Assembly: GCF_017829975.1 (NCBI RefSeq)
Contig: NZ_JAEEGA010000001.1
Coordinates: 434,001-498,000 of the forward strand
Reading direction: 5' to 3'
Source: Vagococcus allomyrinae
GTDB taxonomy: Bacteria > Bacillota > Bacilli > Lactobacillales > Vagococcaceae
Length of the DNA stretch: 64,000 nt
The position numbers and the translations under genes were made by a program. Positions 20,242 to 28,895 of the stretch are shown in pieces. Each line of letters begins with the position of its first letter. Position 1 is the first letter of the stretch. Below the pieces are notes generated by a model. It was not told the DNA's origin, did no database searches, and saw only the letters and a program-made list of their open reading frames with translations.

Positions 20242-20520
20242 ATGCATAAAGCATTAGTCGCATGTCGTGCAGGAGTTGGCTCAAGTTTAATGTTAAAAAT
20301 TAAAACGGAGCAAGTTATCAAAGAACAAGGGTTTCCAATTACAGTGGAGCACTCATCATTAGATGGGGTATCAGGTTTTGATGGGGATCTATTGATTACA
20401 TTATCAGATGTGGCTGAGGAGCTAAGCACTAAGAAATTAAAGCAGACGGTGATTGGCATTAATAACATTGTTGATAAAAATGAAATCGCCACCAAGCTTA
20501 AAGCCTTTTTAAATCAATAG
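20242..20520 (+). CDS. PTS EIIB component (ascorbate/galactitol type)
   Basis: The 92-residue EIIB has the phospho-accepting Cys in ALVACRAGVGSSLML (Cys8), as in UlaB-like proteins. It receives phosphate from the preceding EIIA and passes it to the sugar carried by EIIC. Start follows AAGAGGAAA. Confidence 0.88.
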   Translation: MHKALVACRAGVGSSLMLKIKTEQVIKEQGFPITVEHSSLDGVSGFDGDLLITLSDVAEELSTKKLKQTVIGINNIVDKNEIATKLKAFLNQ

Positions 20521-20538
20521 GAGTAGGAGATTAGATAA

Positions 20539-21798
20539 ATGAATTTTACCATTAGCTTTTTAAGCACACCAGCTGTTTTGCTGGGGATTGTTGCATTTGT
20601 TGGATTAGTTGCTCAGAAAAAAACGGGAACAGAAGTATTAACGGGAACATTTAAAACGATTATCGGTTTTATGGTCTTCAGTGCAGGTGGTGGCTTGATG
20701 ACTGGAGCCTTACAAAACTTTAACAAGTTGTTTCAAACTGGTTTTAATATTGTTGGGGTGGTGGCCTCACCTGAAGCCACCACTGCCATGGCACAAACAG
20801 AGTATGCCTTAGTGACATCTTGTACATTGATTTTAGGATTTGTCATGAACTTGGTTTTTGCACGGATTACACCGATGAAAAATATATTCTTTACAACCGG
20901 CCATAGTTTATTCTTTGCTTGTGTGTTGTCATTGATTATTAAATCTTTTGGCATTTCTGATATTATGGCGATTTTACTTGGTGGAACAATTTTAGGGTTC
21001 TGTTCGGCGGCCTTACCGCAATTATGTCAACCATTTATGCGCAAAATTACTGGTAGTGATGAAACGGCCATTGGCCACTTCAATATGATCGGTTATGCGT
21101 TGTCTGGTTATATCGGTAAGCTCTTTAGTAAATACGAAAATAAAAGCACGGAAGACATTAATTTTCCCAAATGGTTGTCTTTCTTTAGAGACTTCTTAAT
21201 GGGCGTTGCGGTGATCATGTTGGGCCTCTTCTATCTTTCGGCATTAAAAGCGGGGCGTGATGTGACACAAGAACTAGCTGGCACGACTCATTGGTTAGTC
21301 TTCCCAATGGTTCAAGCCTTTACTTTTACGGCAGGTATGTCAATTCTAATGACGGGCGTGCGGATGTTCTTAGCGGAAATTACGGCAGCGTTTGTCTCAA
21401 TTTCTGAACGGTTTATTCCGAATTCCCGTCCAGCATTGGACGTTCCAACGGTTTTCCCTTATGCGCCAACAGCGGTTATTGTCGGCTTTTTATCAGCCTA
21501 TGCAGCTGGCTTAATCGGCGTCTTCGTCATGGTTATCTTTAAGTTTCCAGTGGTGATTATTCCAGCTGCTCATATCTGTTTCTTCTCTGGGGGAACCGCA
21601 GGTGTTTTCGGAAATTCAACTGGTGGGTGGCGTGGGGCAGTTGCCGGCTCCTTTGTCATTGGCTTGCTATTAGCTTTCTTGCCAACGGTCCTTTATCCCA
21701 TCTATGGCAGCATGGGACTAGAGGGGTCAACTTTCCCAAATATTGATTACAATGTGATTGGTATCTTACTAGAAAAAATCTTAAGTATATTTAATTAA
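20539..21798 (+). CDS. PTS EIIC component (UlaA/SgaT-like permease)
   Basis: The 419-residue permease has about 10-11 hydrophobic segments and family features such as FMVFSAGGGLMTGAL and FPNSRPALDVPTVFPYAPTA (split here to FIPNSRPALDVPTVFPYAP). The ascorbate-type EIIC family transports ascorbate but also other sugar acids and pentitols, so the substrate is open. The downstream aldolases point to a 2-keto-3-deoxy sugar acid or its precursor. Confidence 0.88.
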   Translation: MNFTISFLSTPAVLLGIVAFVGLVAQKKTGTEVLTGTFKTIIGFMVFSAGGGLMTGALQNFNKLFQTGFNIVGVVASPEATTAMAQTEYALVTSCTLILGFVMNLVFARITPMKNIFFTTGHSLFFACVLSLIIKSFGISDIMAILLGGTILGFCSAALPQLCQPFMRKITGSDETAIGHFNMIGYALSGYIGKLFSKYENKSTEDINFPKWLSFFRDFLMGVAVIMLGLFYLSALKAGRDVTQELAGTTHWLVFPMVQAFTFTAGMSILMTGVRMFLAEITAAFVSISERFIPNSRPALDVPTVFPYAPTAVIVGFLSAYAAGLIGVFVMVIFKFPVVIIPAAHICFFSGGTAGVFGNSTGGWRGAVAGSFVIGLLLAFLPTVLYPIYGSMGLEGSTFPNIDYNVIGILLEKILSIFN

Positions 21799-21859
21799 AC
21801 CCTAGGGAGCAGAGCGGTTGGCTTTGCTCCTTCAATCAGGGGGTGTGGAGGATAAAGGC

Positions 21860-22486
21860 ATGAGTATGAAAGAAAGTCAGGTTTTGGAGCAATTTTTAGC
21901 GAATTTATCAGAGGAGTTAAATAAGTTTATCAATGACTTATCTCTGACAACGTTGGCAGCGGCTCGAGACATCATTTTAGAGGCTGAGTCTCAAGGTGGC
22001 CGGGTTCATGTGACAGGCATTGGCAAACCGGGGCACGTGGCAGATTATGTGGCTTCCTTGCTGTCCTCTACGGGGACGCCAGCTTATTTTTTAGATGCAA
22101 CAGAAACTATTCACGGCTCTGCCGGACAAGTGCGACCGGGGGATGTGGTGATTTCAATATCGAATAGTGGTGAGACAGAGGAATTAAAGCAGACAGTGAC
22201 GACTTTGAAGAAAAATGGTGCCCAGATTATTTCCGTAACAGGAGGCAAGGAATCCTGGTTATCCAAACAGAGTGATTGCACCTTACTGGCTAGTGTGGAT
22301 CATGAGGGAGACCCTTTGAACAAGCCACCACGGGCCTCAATTATTGTGGAAGTAACCGTGTTGCAAGCTTTGAGTGTTTTATTGCAAGAAGGGAAAGGGT
22401 TAACCGCAAGGGAATACGTTAAATGGCACCCAGGCGGGGCTTTGGGACAAGCTGTTGCCAAACAAATGGAAGGATGTGATCAATAG
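21860..22486 (+). CDS. SIS-domain sugar-phosphate isomerase-like protein (KdsD/GutQ-like)
   Basis: A single SIS domain of about 208 residues with GIGKPGHVADYVASLLSSTG, the STGTPAYFLDATETIHG segment and ISNSGETEE. These follow the arabinose-5-phosphate isomerase pattern, though the usual HGD after that segment is HGS here, and the CBS domains are absent. ATG 21860 follows GGAGG; an upstream TTG at 21818 has no site. The gene abuts the next (stop at 22486, start at 22487). Confidence 0.72.
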   Translation: MSMKESQVLEQFLANLSEELNKFINDLSLTTLAAARDIILEAESQGGRVHVTGIGKPGHVADYVASLLSSTGTPAYFLDATETIHGSAGQVRPGDVVISISNSGETEELKQTVTTLKKNGAQIISVTGGKESWLSKQSDCTLLASVDHEGDPLNKPPRASIIVEVTVLQALSVLLQEGKGLTAREYVKWHPGGALGQAVAKQMEGCDQ

Positions 22487-23374
22487 ATGGCGCTCAAAGG
22501 AATTATCACGGCAATGGTGACACCATTTAAAGCCGATCAAACAATTAACGAGGAAGGAACTATTGCTTTAGTAAATCGGCTGATTAATAAAGGTGTAGCC
22601 GGCCTGTTTATACTTGGGACCAATGGTGAATTTCATGTGATGAATCAGCTTGACAAGCAGCTTTTTGCTAAAATAGTGATCGAGGCAACCGCTGGTCGTG
22701 TGCCAGTTTATGTTGGAACGGGTGGCAACAGCACAGAGGAAGTTGTCAGCTTGTCAAAAGAGATGGCAACCTTAGGAGCCGATGCTTTATCAGTAATTTC
22801 CCCTTACTTTGTCGGACTAACTGAAGCAGAATTAGTTAATCATTATACAAAGATTGCCGATGAAGTAAGTATTCCAATCATCTTGTATAATATACCTAAA
22901 AATACGGGAATGAACATCAGTCCTGAGGTGGTGTCAATTTTAAGTAGCCACCCTAATATTATTGGCATTAAAGACAGCAGTGGCAGCTTGGACAACATGA
23001 GTGACTATATAGCGGCAGCAAAAGGTCAGCAGTTTGATGTCTTGTCTGGTTCAGATTCCCTTATTCTAAAAGCTTTGGAAATAGGGGCCACAGGGGCTGT
23101 TGCTGCTACTTCCAATGTCTTAACCACGAATGATGTGGCGATTTATAACCATTGGCTGGCTGGGGAATTGGTTGAAGCACAGGAGATGCAGGAAAGTATT
23201 GAAGAATTTCGGCGAGTGTTGAAATTTGGCACCTTACCTTCTGTTTTAAAAGAGGCTATATCGATTCAAGGAATTGAAGTTGGGCTTCCGCGATTACCGG
23301 TCTTACCGATAACGGAGGAACAGCGAAAAGAAGTGATTCATGTCATGGCTAACTACGAGAAAGGGGGAATTTGA
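22487..23374 (+). CDS. DapA/NAL-family aldolase or lyase
   Basis: The 295-residue class I aldolase of the dihydrodipicolinate synthase/N-acetylneuraminate lyase family has the catalytic Tyr in IILYNIPKNTG and the Schiff-base Lys in IGIKDSSGS. The true dapA lies at 56045, so this copy is catabolic; its PTS operon suggests cleavage of a 2-keto-3-deoxy sugar acid (phosphate) to pyruvate and an aldehyde. The exact substrate is not readable. Confidence 0.75.
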   Translation: MALKGIITAMVTPFKADQTINEEGTIALVNRLINKGVAGLFILGTNGEFHVMNQLDKQLFAKIVIEATAGRVPVYVGTGGNSTEEVVSLSKEMATLGADALSVISPYFVGLTEAELVNHYTKIADEVSIPIILYNIPKNTGMNISPEVVSILSSHPNIIGIKDSSGSLDNMSDYIAAAKGQQFDVLSGSDSLILKALEIGATGAVAATSNVLTTNDVAIYNHWLAGELVEAQEMQESIEEFRRVLKFGTLPSVLKEAISIQGIEVGLPRLPVLPITEEQRKEVIHVMANYEKGGI

Positions 23375-23375
23375 G

Positions 23376-24011
23376 ATGTATCGCAACCAGATATTATCGC
23401 GAATAGAGGAAACGGCTATTATGGCAATTGTCCGAGTTGAAACCGAGGAGCGGGCCATTGAGATTGCTGAAGGCTGTTTAGCAGGAGGAGTTGACTGTTT
23501 GGAAATTAGTTACACCTTGCCGAATGCTGGGGAAATTATTAGTTTTTTAACAAAACGATATGGAGATCGCTTGCTAATTGGGGCGGGAACTGTACTTGAT
23601 TCGGAAACGGCTCGCTTGGCTATCTTAGCAGGAGCTAAATTTATTATTGCCCCTAATTATCAGGAGAGTGTCTGTCGTTTGGCGAATCGATATCAGATTC
23701 CTTATATGCCAGGCTGTACTAGTGTGACCGAAATGTTGACGGCTATGGAGGCGGGAGCAGCCATGGTTAAAGCATTTCCAATCTCTAACTTTTATGGTAG
23801 TAACCTAGTCAGCACTTTTAAAACGCCAACACCTTATATGCCGATCATGTCTTCTGGTGGCGTGACGGTGGAAAATATTTCGGAGTGGCTAGCTACAGGG
23901 GTAGAATGCATGGGTGTCGGTAGTTTATTAACTAAAGGAAGTACTCAAGACATTGCTAAGAATGCCGTAGCTTTGAGACAAGCTGTGATTGACTTTCGTC
24001 AGGCCAATTAA
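23376..24011 (+). CDS. KDPG/KHG-aldolase-family protein
   Basis: The 211-residue protein matches 2-dehydro-3-deoxy-phosphogluconate aldolases: AIVRVETEERA, the Glu in CLEISYTLPNA, GAGTVLD, the Schiff-base Lys in MVKAFPISNFYG and SSGGVT. Having both this and a DapA-type aldolase in one operon is notable. Start ATG 23376 follows AAGGGGG; the longer reading from 23340 overlaps the previous gene. No dehydratase or kemase-like kinase accompanies it in the operon. Confidence 0.8.
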   Translation: MYRNQILSRIEETAIMAIVRVETEERAIEIAEGCLAGGVDCLEISYTLPNAGEIISFLTKRYGDRLLIGAGTVLDSETARLAILAGAKFIIAPNYQESVCRLANRYQIPYMPGCTSVTEMLTAMEAGAAMVKAFPISNFYGSNLVSTFKTPTPYMPIMSSGGVTVENISEWLATGVECMGVGSLLTKGSTQDIAKNAVALRQAVIDFRQAN

Positions 24012-24076
24012 CTAATGGAGCTATTTAATCGGAGCTGACTAGTGGTGTCTGATTTAACAAAAGCATAGCGAAAGTG

Positions 24077-24107
24077 ATCTTGCTGATTTGTGGGGAATCA
24101 GCAAGAT
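24077..24107. other. 12-bp perfect inverted repeat between the aldolase and regulator genes
   Basis: ATCTTGCTGATT and AATCAGCAAGAT are separated by 7 nt. There is no T-run, so it is either a weak terminator, an mRNA 3'-end structure or an operator for the downstream regulator gene. Confidence 0.5.
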
Positions 24108-24212
24108 TAGTGGCAGTTAGCGAAGAAGTCCTGGAATGTAAGGCCAACCTTTTAATTAAAAGCTTATCTGAAGGGGATTGTTGGGAATGGCGATTGACAA
24201 GGGGGAACAGAA

Positions 24213-26276
24213 ATGACTGATGAACGTTCGCGGAAATTAATGAAAATACTAGTTGAGAGACAACGCCATGAATTGGCTGAATTGGAAAATCAAACAGGAC
24301 TAACTAGACGGCAGCTAGAATACACACTGGAAAAAATCAATGCCATCCTTTTGGAGACCTATCAACAAACCATTGTGTTAGAAAACAATCGCATCACGGT
24401 GTCATTGGAAATGAAAGAGCAGTTATTGGCAGTTTTAGTGGATGACTCCTATGCCGATGAGTATGTTATGAATGGGGGGGAGCGGGGAAATTATCTGTTT
24501 TTGCTCTTATTTTATTTTGTGGATGATTATTTCTCGATCAATCATTTTATGACGGAATTCGGTGTTGGTAAAACCACCATTTTAACAGATTTAAAGAATC
24601 TTAATGCCTTGTTAGAGAAAGAAGACATCGCCATCGTTTATTCGCGAAAAGAAGGGTATCGGTTAGTTGGTAATGAGTTCGACATTCGGTATCATCTGAT
24701 GAAAATGCTTATTTGGGATTCCACCGAGCAGAATACTATGTTTATCTATGATTATTTTATCGAAAAAAATCAGTTACCAAGTGTTGAGCAAACAAAAGAA
24801 GCAATCGCGCCTTATTTAGTTGAGTACCAGCTTTCCTTTGTCGAAAATCGCTTAAAAGAGTTTATTTACACCTTGATATTTTTAGAAAAACGACTGGGGC
24901 TAAAGGTGAAGGTAGGGGCAGAGAAATTTCGTTTACCTGCAGTGATTGCCATGAAAGAATACCAGTTTGCCACACGAATACTAGCCCTAACCGATAATCA
25001 TGATGATTTTTCAGCCCTCTATTTAGGGGCTTGGATTTTGGGATTATCGGTAGGCAATCCTGATTCGACGACTAAAGACTACGAGATTATTATGGAGCTG
25101 GTTAAACGGATCATCATGCGCTTTGAGGCCTTGTCGGGGATTCGCTTTAATCACCAGGAGCTGGTGATTAATCAGTTATACTCTCATCTACGTCCAGCTT
25201 ATTATCGTTTGTATTTTAAATTACCAATTGTTAATCCCCTTCACAGCAAGATAAAAAAAGAATACAGTGAGCTCTTTAATATTGTGGAAGAAGCCTTGAA
25301 GCCGATTGCCTCTTTATTTGAGCATGCCATCCCTGAAGAGGAGATTGCTTTTTTGACCATGCATTTCGCTTCCTTGAGTGCTAGCTTAAAAGAAGCCAAG
25401 CAACCGCAAAAAGTCGCCTTAATCGTCTGTCCAAATGGGATTGGCAGCTCTTCAATCGTCTACACCGAATTAAAAACCCTTTTTCCAGAACTGTCCTTTA
25501 TTGGCCCTATGGAAACGAATGGAATTGAACATTTAGCTGACTCGTACGATTTAATCTTTTCAACAGTGCCAAATATTCGGTTGTTTTACACTAAAAAACC
25601 TGTTTACGTGGTTAGTCCAATTATGAATACGGCGGAAAAGTACCGTTTGATCAGTGATGTTTATTCTCAATTAGGTAATTTAGGTTTTCAATTACCAAGT
25701 GTCAAATCAATTTTGGAAGTGGTGGAAAAGCATGCGACTATTTTAAATCTCGGCGCCTTGGAAAAAGAACTCTATGACAGCTTGATTCCTAAAAATGAAA
25801 ACCCTGAATCAGAGGTGACTGAACCAGTGCTATATGAAATTACCAATCCAGACTTGATTCAATTAGGGGTGACAGCCCGAGATTGGGAAGAAGTGATTCG
25901 TGTGGCAGGGGCTCCCCTTTTAAAACAAGGGCACATCACACGTGGATACATCGACACGATAGTCGAAAATACTAAGCTGGAAGGGCCGTATATGGTGATT
26001 GCCAAACAGATTGCCCTCCCACATGCTCGCCCAGTAGATGGGGTGAAGAAATTGGGAATCAGTATTACCAGTCTCAGCTATCCCATTGAATTCGGGAGTA
26101 AAGAGAATGACCCGGTTAAGTATATCTTTTGTCTAGCGGCCACAGCCAATAATCGCCATTTAAATGCCATGGCAGAATTAGTTGAATTACTGGATGATCA
26201 AGCTTTTTTTGAGTTATTGGATACTAGCCAAGAGCCGCAAGTGGTTTACCAGTATTTAATGAGCAAGTCACAGTGA
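24213..26276 (+). CDS. PRD-containing transcriptional regulator with EIIB and EIIA domains
   Basis: The 687-residue LicR/MtlR-type activator has N-terminal helix-turn-helix domains (about 1-160), two PRD domains (about 190-400; PRD2 keeps His in FLTMHFAS, while the PRD1 segment IYTLIFLEKR has lost the usual His), a galactitol-type EIIB domain (Cys in ALIVCPNGIGSSS) and a C-terminal EIIA domain (His in ALPHARPVDG). Such proteins are switched by PTS phosphorylation. It lies directly downstream of, and probably controls, the PTS/aldolase operon. Confidence 0.88.
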   Translation: MTDERSRKLMKILVERQRHELAELENQTGLTRRQLEYTLEKINAILLETYQQTIVLENNRITVSLEMKEQLLAVLVDDSYADEYVMNGGERGNYLFLLLFYFVDDYFSINHFMTEFGVGKTTILTDLKNLNALLEKEDIAIVYSRKEGYRLVGNEFDIRYHLMKMLIWDSTEQNTMFIYDYFIEKNQLPSVEQTKEAIAPYLVEYQLSFVENRLKEFIYTLIFLEKRLGLKVKVGAEKFRLPAVIAMKEYQFATRILALTDNHDDFSALYLGAWILGLSVGNPDSTTKDYEIIMELVKRIIMRFEALSGIRFNHQELVINQLYSHLRPAYYRLYFKLPIVNPLHSKIKKEYSELFNIVEEALKPIASLFEHAIPEEEIAFLTMHFASLSASLKEAKQPQKVALIVCPNGIGSSSIVYTELKTLFPELSFIGPMETNGIEHLADSYDLIFSTVPNIRLFYTKKPVYVVSPIMNTAEKYRLISDVYSQLGNLGFQLPSVKSILEVVEKHATILNLGALEKELYDSLIPKNENPESEVTEPVLYEITNPDLIQLGVTARDWEEVIRVAGAPLLKQGHITRGYIDTIVENTKLEGPYMVIAKQIALPHARPVDGVKKLGISITSLSYPIEFGSKENDPVKYIFCLAATANNRHLNAMAELVELLDDQAFFELLDTSQEPQVVYQYLMSKSQ

Positions 26277-26279
26277 GAA

Positions 26280-26308
26280 TAGACGAGTTTTATCGACTGT
26301 GGTATACT
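26280..26308 (+). promoter_or_regulatory. Promoter of the thiamine operon
   Basis: TAGACG (26280-26285) and TATACT (26303-26308) are 17 bp apart, immediately upstream of the TPP riboswitch. Confidence 0.55.
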
Positions 26309-26316
26309 CAAGCTAA

Positions 26317-26412
26317 TTGCTAGGGGTGTCTTTCAAAAAGACTGAGATATTGATGAAATCAATGGACCCTCTGAACCTGAGAGTTAGGACTCGCGAAGGG
26401 AATGCTAATAAG
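26317..26412 (+). ncRNA. TPP riboswitch (THI element)
   Basis: The conserved THI-box blocks are present in order: AGGGGTG at 26322, GACTGAGAT at about 26340, GACCCTCTGAACCTGA at 26365-26380, and GACTCGCGAAGGGAA at 26388-26402. The closing P1 helix joins TTGCTA and TGCTAATAA-type arms. A T-run at 26431-26437 may belong to the terminator of the expression platform. It should shut off tenA-thiW when thiamine pyrophosphate is plentiful. Confidence 0.93.
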
Positions 26413-26553
26413 TAACACTATCGGAAGATCCTTTTTTTCGATTGTTTATTTGGCTATTTTCGGCTACTTCCTGATGCTTAGGAGGTGGCCTGTTTGCGTT
26501 GGAGAGAGCAGGAGGAGCTTCTAGCGGTTGACTAAATGAATGAGGTGAGAGAG

Positions 26554-27219
26554 ATGTTTTCAGAAGAGTTACGTGAAGCAGCAGCAGAATTATGGCAGGC
26601 GAGTTTTGATCATGGGTTTATCCAAGAGTTAGTGGCTGGGACGTTAGAGGAGGGAGCCTTCCGCTATTATTTATTACAGGATTGCTATTATTTGACTCAT
26701 TTTTCCGATGCTCATGGTCTGCTGGCGGCTAAAACGACGGATGAAAGTGTTCGCAGCAGTCAACTGGCTTTAAAAAAAGGCATGGATGAGGGGGAAATCG
26801 CCATTCGCGAGAGGTATTTTAAGTGGTTAGGAATTACTCAGGAGGAGTATCAGAAGACGGTGGTGGCCCCCAGTGCTTATCAGTATGTCAATCATCTCTA
26901 CCGCCAGCTGACGACTGGAACTGTGGCCACTTCGCTGGCGGCGCTTTTGCCGTGTTACTGGCTTTATCATGAAATCGGCGTACGATTTAGGGAGGTGACT
27001 TCGCCTAATCGATTGTATCAAGATTGGATTAATACATACGATAGTCCAGCGTTCGCTGAAAATACGAGAAGGCAAATTGATTTGCTAAATCATTTGGCAG
27101 AAGTGGCTAGTGAAGAGGAGCGGTTGGCGATGAAAGAGTCATTTTTAATAAGTAGTCAATATGAATTGGCTTTTTGGGACATGTCCTACACTGGTGAGAC
27201 ATGGCAGTTTGGAAGGTAA
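26554..27219 (+). CDS. tenA: TenA-family aminopyrimidine aminohydrolase (thiaminase II)
   Basis: The 221-residue protein has the TenA catalytic set: Asp43 (YYLLQDCYY), Cys134 (LLPCYWLYHEIG) and a late Glu (SSQYELAFWDM). It salvages the thiamine pyrimidine from degraded thiamine. The start ATG 26554 follows GAGGTGAGAGAG; ATG 26536 has no site. It lies behind the TPP riboswitch and directly before thiW. Confidence 0.9.
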   Translation: MFSEELREAAAELWQASFDHGFIQELVAGTLEEGAFRYYLLQDCYYLTHFSDAHGLLAAKTTDESVRSSQLALKKGMDEGEIAIRERYFKWLGITQEEYQKTVVAPSAYQYVNHLYRQLTTGTVATSLAALLPCYWLYHEIGVRFREVTSPNRLYQDWINTYDSPAFAENTRRQIDLLNHLAEVASEEERLAMKESFLISSQYELAFWDMSYTGETWQFGR

Positions 27220-27232
27220 AAGGGTGGTCGCG

Positions 27233-27736
27233 GTGAAATTGAGAAAGATGAGTTATACTGCCAGTTTAGCCACTTTAGCGTTCGTTGGTGGCAGTCTGTT
27301 CTCTTTTTCGATTGGCGTAGTGAAAGTGACCCCTGTTCAACATTTGCTCAATTTGGTGACAGGGGTGGCACTAGGACCTTGGTATGCGCTAAGCCAAGCA
27401 TTCGTGGCGTCACTGTTGCGAAACATCGTTGGTACTGGAACGCTGTTAGCTTTTTCTGGCAGTATGATTGGCGCTTTTTTGGTAGGAGTTGTCTATCGGC
27501 AAAGGGGAAAATTAATGATAGCAGGAGTGGCAGAAGTTTTTGGAACGGGTTTAATAGGTGGGATTGTGTCCGATATGCTAGCTAGAGGCCTTCTGGGAAT
27601 GGACCTGCCTTTTGGTTTAATACTAGGAAGTTTCTTAGTTAGTGCAATCGTAGGCGTCTCAATCGGTTATCCTGTGGTGAAAGTGCTGAAGAAAAGATTT
27701 CCTCGATTATTTAATCAACAAAACGATCAAGGGTAG
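27233..27736 (+). CDS. thiW: ThiW, ECF-type S component for a thiamine precursor
   Basis: About 167 residues with five to six hydrophobic helices; the segment KVTPVQHLLNLVTGVALGPWYAL is characteristic of ThiW. It is believed to import the thiazole moiety through an ECF transporter whose shared EcfA/EcfT genes lie elsewhere. The GTG at 27233 is preferred (AAGGGTGG upstream, 13 bp after tenA); ATG 27248 is possible. The stop codon lies in the loop of its terminator. Confidence 0.85.
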   Translation: MKLRKMSYTASLATLAFVGGSLFSFSIGVVKVTPVQHLLNLVTGVALGPWYALSQAFVASLLRNIVGTGTLLAFSGSMIGAFLVGVVYRQRGKLMIAGVAEVFGTGLIGGIVSDMLARGLLGMDLPFGLILGSFLVSAIVGVSIGYPVVKVLKKRFPRLFNQQNDQG

Positions 27737-27753
27737 CCCTTGATCGTTTTGTT
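27717..27753. terminator. Bidirectional terminator containing the thiW stop codon
   Basis: AACAAAACGATCAAGGG and CCCTTGATCGTTTTGTT form a perfect 17-bp stem. The 3-nt loop is TAG, the stop codon of thiW. It also terminates the convergent TraX gene. Confidence 0.88.
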
Positions 27754-27754
27754 A

Positions 27755-28537
27755 TTAAAGATAGGTGGCCAGTAAATAGAGAACCACCAAATGAGTGGGG
27801 TAAAAGAAATAGAAAAACCATTTCATTTTGCGGCCTTCTTGACCATTGTAAAAAAAGAGTGGGATAGCAGCAAAAATCATCATCCATTGAAAGTTACTGA
27901 GAAAAAGGTCTTGAAATGAAAAGCCAGTCGAAATCAGAGCGACAACCGCCAAGGCTAAAAGCTGCAAGCTTTTTTTACCGCGGAACAAGTAGAAGCAAAG
28001 AGCTAATAAAACCATTAAAAAGCCACCTTCCACAAAGAGAATATTGGGAATTAGCAGGGAGCTGTAGACCGCAATCATGACGAAATCAGGAGAGTCAAAA
28101 AGGAACATCAGACCGAGCCCGTAAACGATGACAGCTGTGATGATGGCACAACCCGCTCCCCATTTTGAAGGATTCTTAGTGGTGAGACCTAGCTTTATTA
28201 AATCGACAGCAGACATCAATAAGACTGCTAGAAAGAGGGTACCGAAGATATTGTTCATCAGCATGACATTATCATTTGGAACTAATCGTGATAATAGCTG
28301 TTGAATCAAAGACATGATCCAGAACCCAACTAATAAATTGCGCAAGTAAGCCAGTTTATTTCGCGTGTAGTGGAAACCTTCGGCGCTTAGAAAGAGAAAA
28401 ATTGGTGCGACAATTCGGCCGATCATGGTCAGCCACATAGGCGCCCCTTGTAAGACAAACATTTGATGAATGTGATCGCCAACCATTAAAGTAATGCCCA
28501 ATACTTTTAGTTGAAACGCAGTTAATCCTTTTTGCAT
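27755..28537 (-). CDS. TraX-family membrane protein
   Basis: The 260-residue polytopic membrane protein starts LTAFQLKVLGITLMVGDHIHQMF and contains GRIVAPIFLFLSAEGFHYTRN, both typical of the TraX family, which is related to membrane acyltransferases. About eight hydrophobic segments are visible, ending in YPTHLVVLYLLATYL. There are no conjugation genes nearby, so it is a chromosomal homologue of unknown role. Confidence 0.8.
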   Translation of the reverse strand: MQKGLTAFQLKVLGITLMVGDHIHQMFVLQGAPMWLTMIGRIVAPIFLFLSAEGFHYTRNKLAYLRNLLVGFWIMSLIQQLLSRLVPNDNVMLMNNIFGTLFLAVLLMSAVDLIKLGLTTKNPSKWGAGCAIITAVIVYGLGLMFLFDSPDFVMIAVYSSLLIPNILFVEGGFLMVLLALCFYLFRGKKSLQLLALAVVALISTGFSFQDLFLSNFQWMMIFAAIPLFFYNGQEGRKMKWFFYFFYPTHLVVLYLLATYL

Positions 28538-28831
28538 AGTTGTTCTCCTTGTTGATAGATTTGTGAGTGTTGTAACCTTTAAAAGTATATCTTAGGGAGA
28601 ATTAAATAACACGAACATAAGCCTTACAGAATGTGACAGTTTTGTTAGGTTGCGGAATGATTTTGGAGATGGCAGATGTTTTCCAGTATCGACTGACTAT
28701 CTAGGGGTAGCCAAATGCCTCAAAAAGGTTTAAGTGTTTTTTTGTTTTCGTTCGGGTTTTTGCGTATATCTTTGTTGTTTTATTGGTTTTTGAAAACAGG
28801 TTGATTCAAAAAGGTTGGTTGGGTTGTTCGG
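28538..28831. other. Intergenic stretch, mostly without features
   Basis: The divergent gap between the TraX gene and the deaminase gene is 358 bp. Apart from a likely minus-strand promoter region near 28585 and the plus-strand promoter at 28832, nothing recognisable is seen. Confidence 0.4.
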
Positions 28832-28860
28832 TTGACTAAAACGTTCGCCTGTGGCATGAT
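28832..28860 (+). promoter_or_regulatory. Promoter of the deaminase gene
   Basis: TTGACT (28832-28837) and CATGAT (28855-28860) are 17 bp apart, 36 bp before the start codon. Confidence 0.5.
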
Positions 28861-28895
28861 TAACTTGAATAAAATAAGAAAAGGGGCTTGACTAT

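Noticed and set aside
24471-24484. G-rich run in the PRD regulator gene as a possible frameshift site
   Set aside because: The reading frame is continuous across it and the domains before and after are intact.
27755-28537. TraX as a sign of a conjugative element
   Set aside because: No relaxase, type IV secretion, integrase or att-like repeats are nearby; the gene is surrounded by housekeeping and salvage genes.
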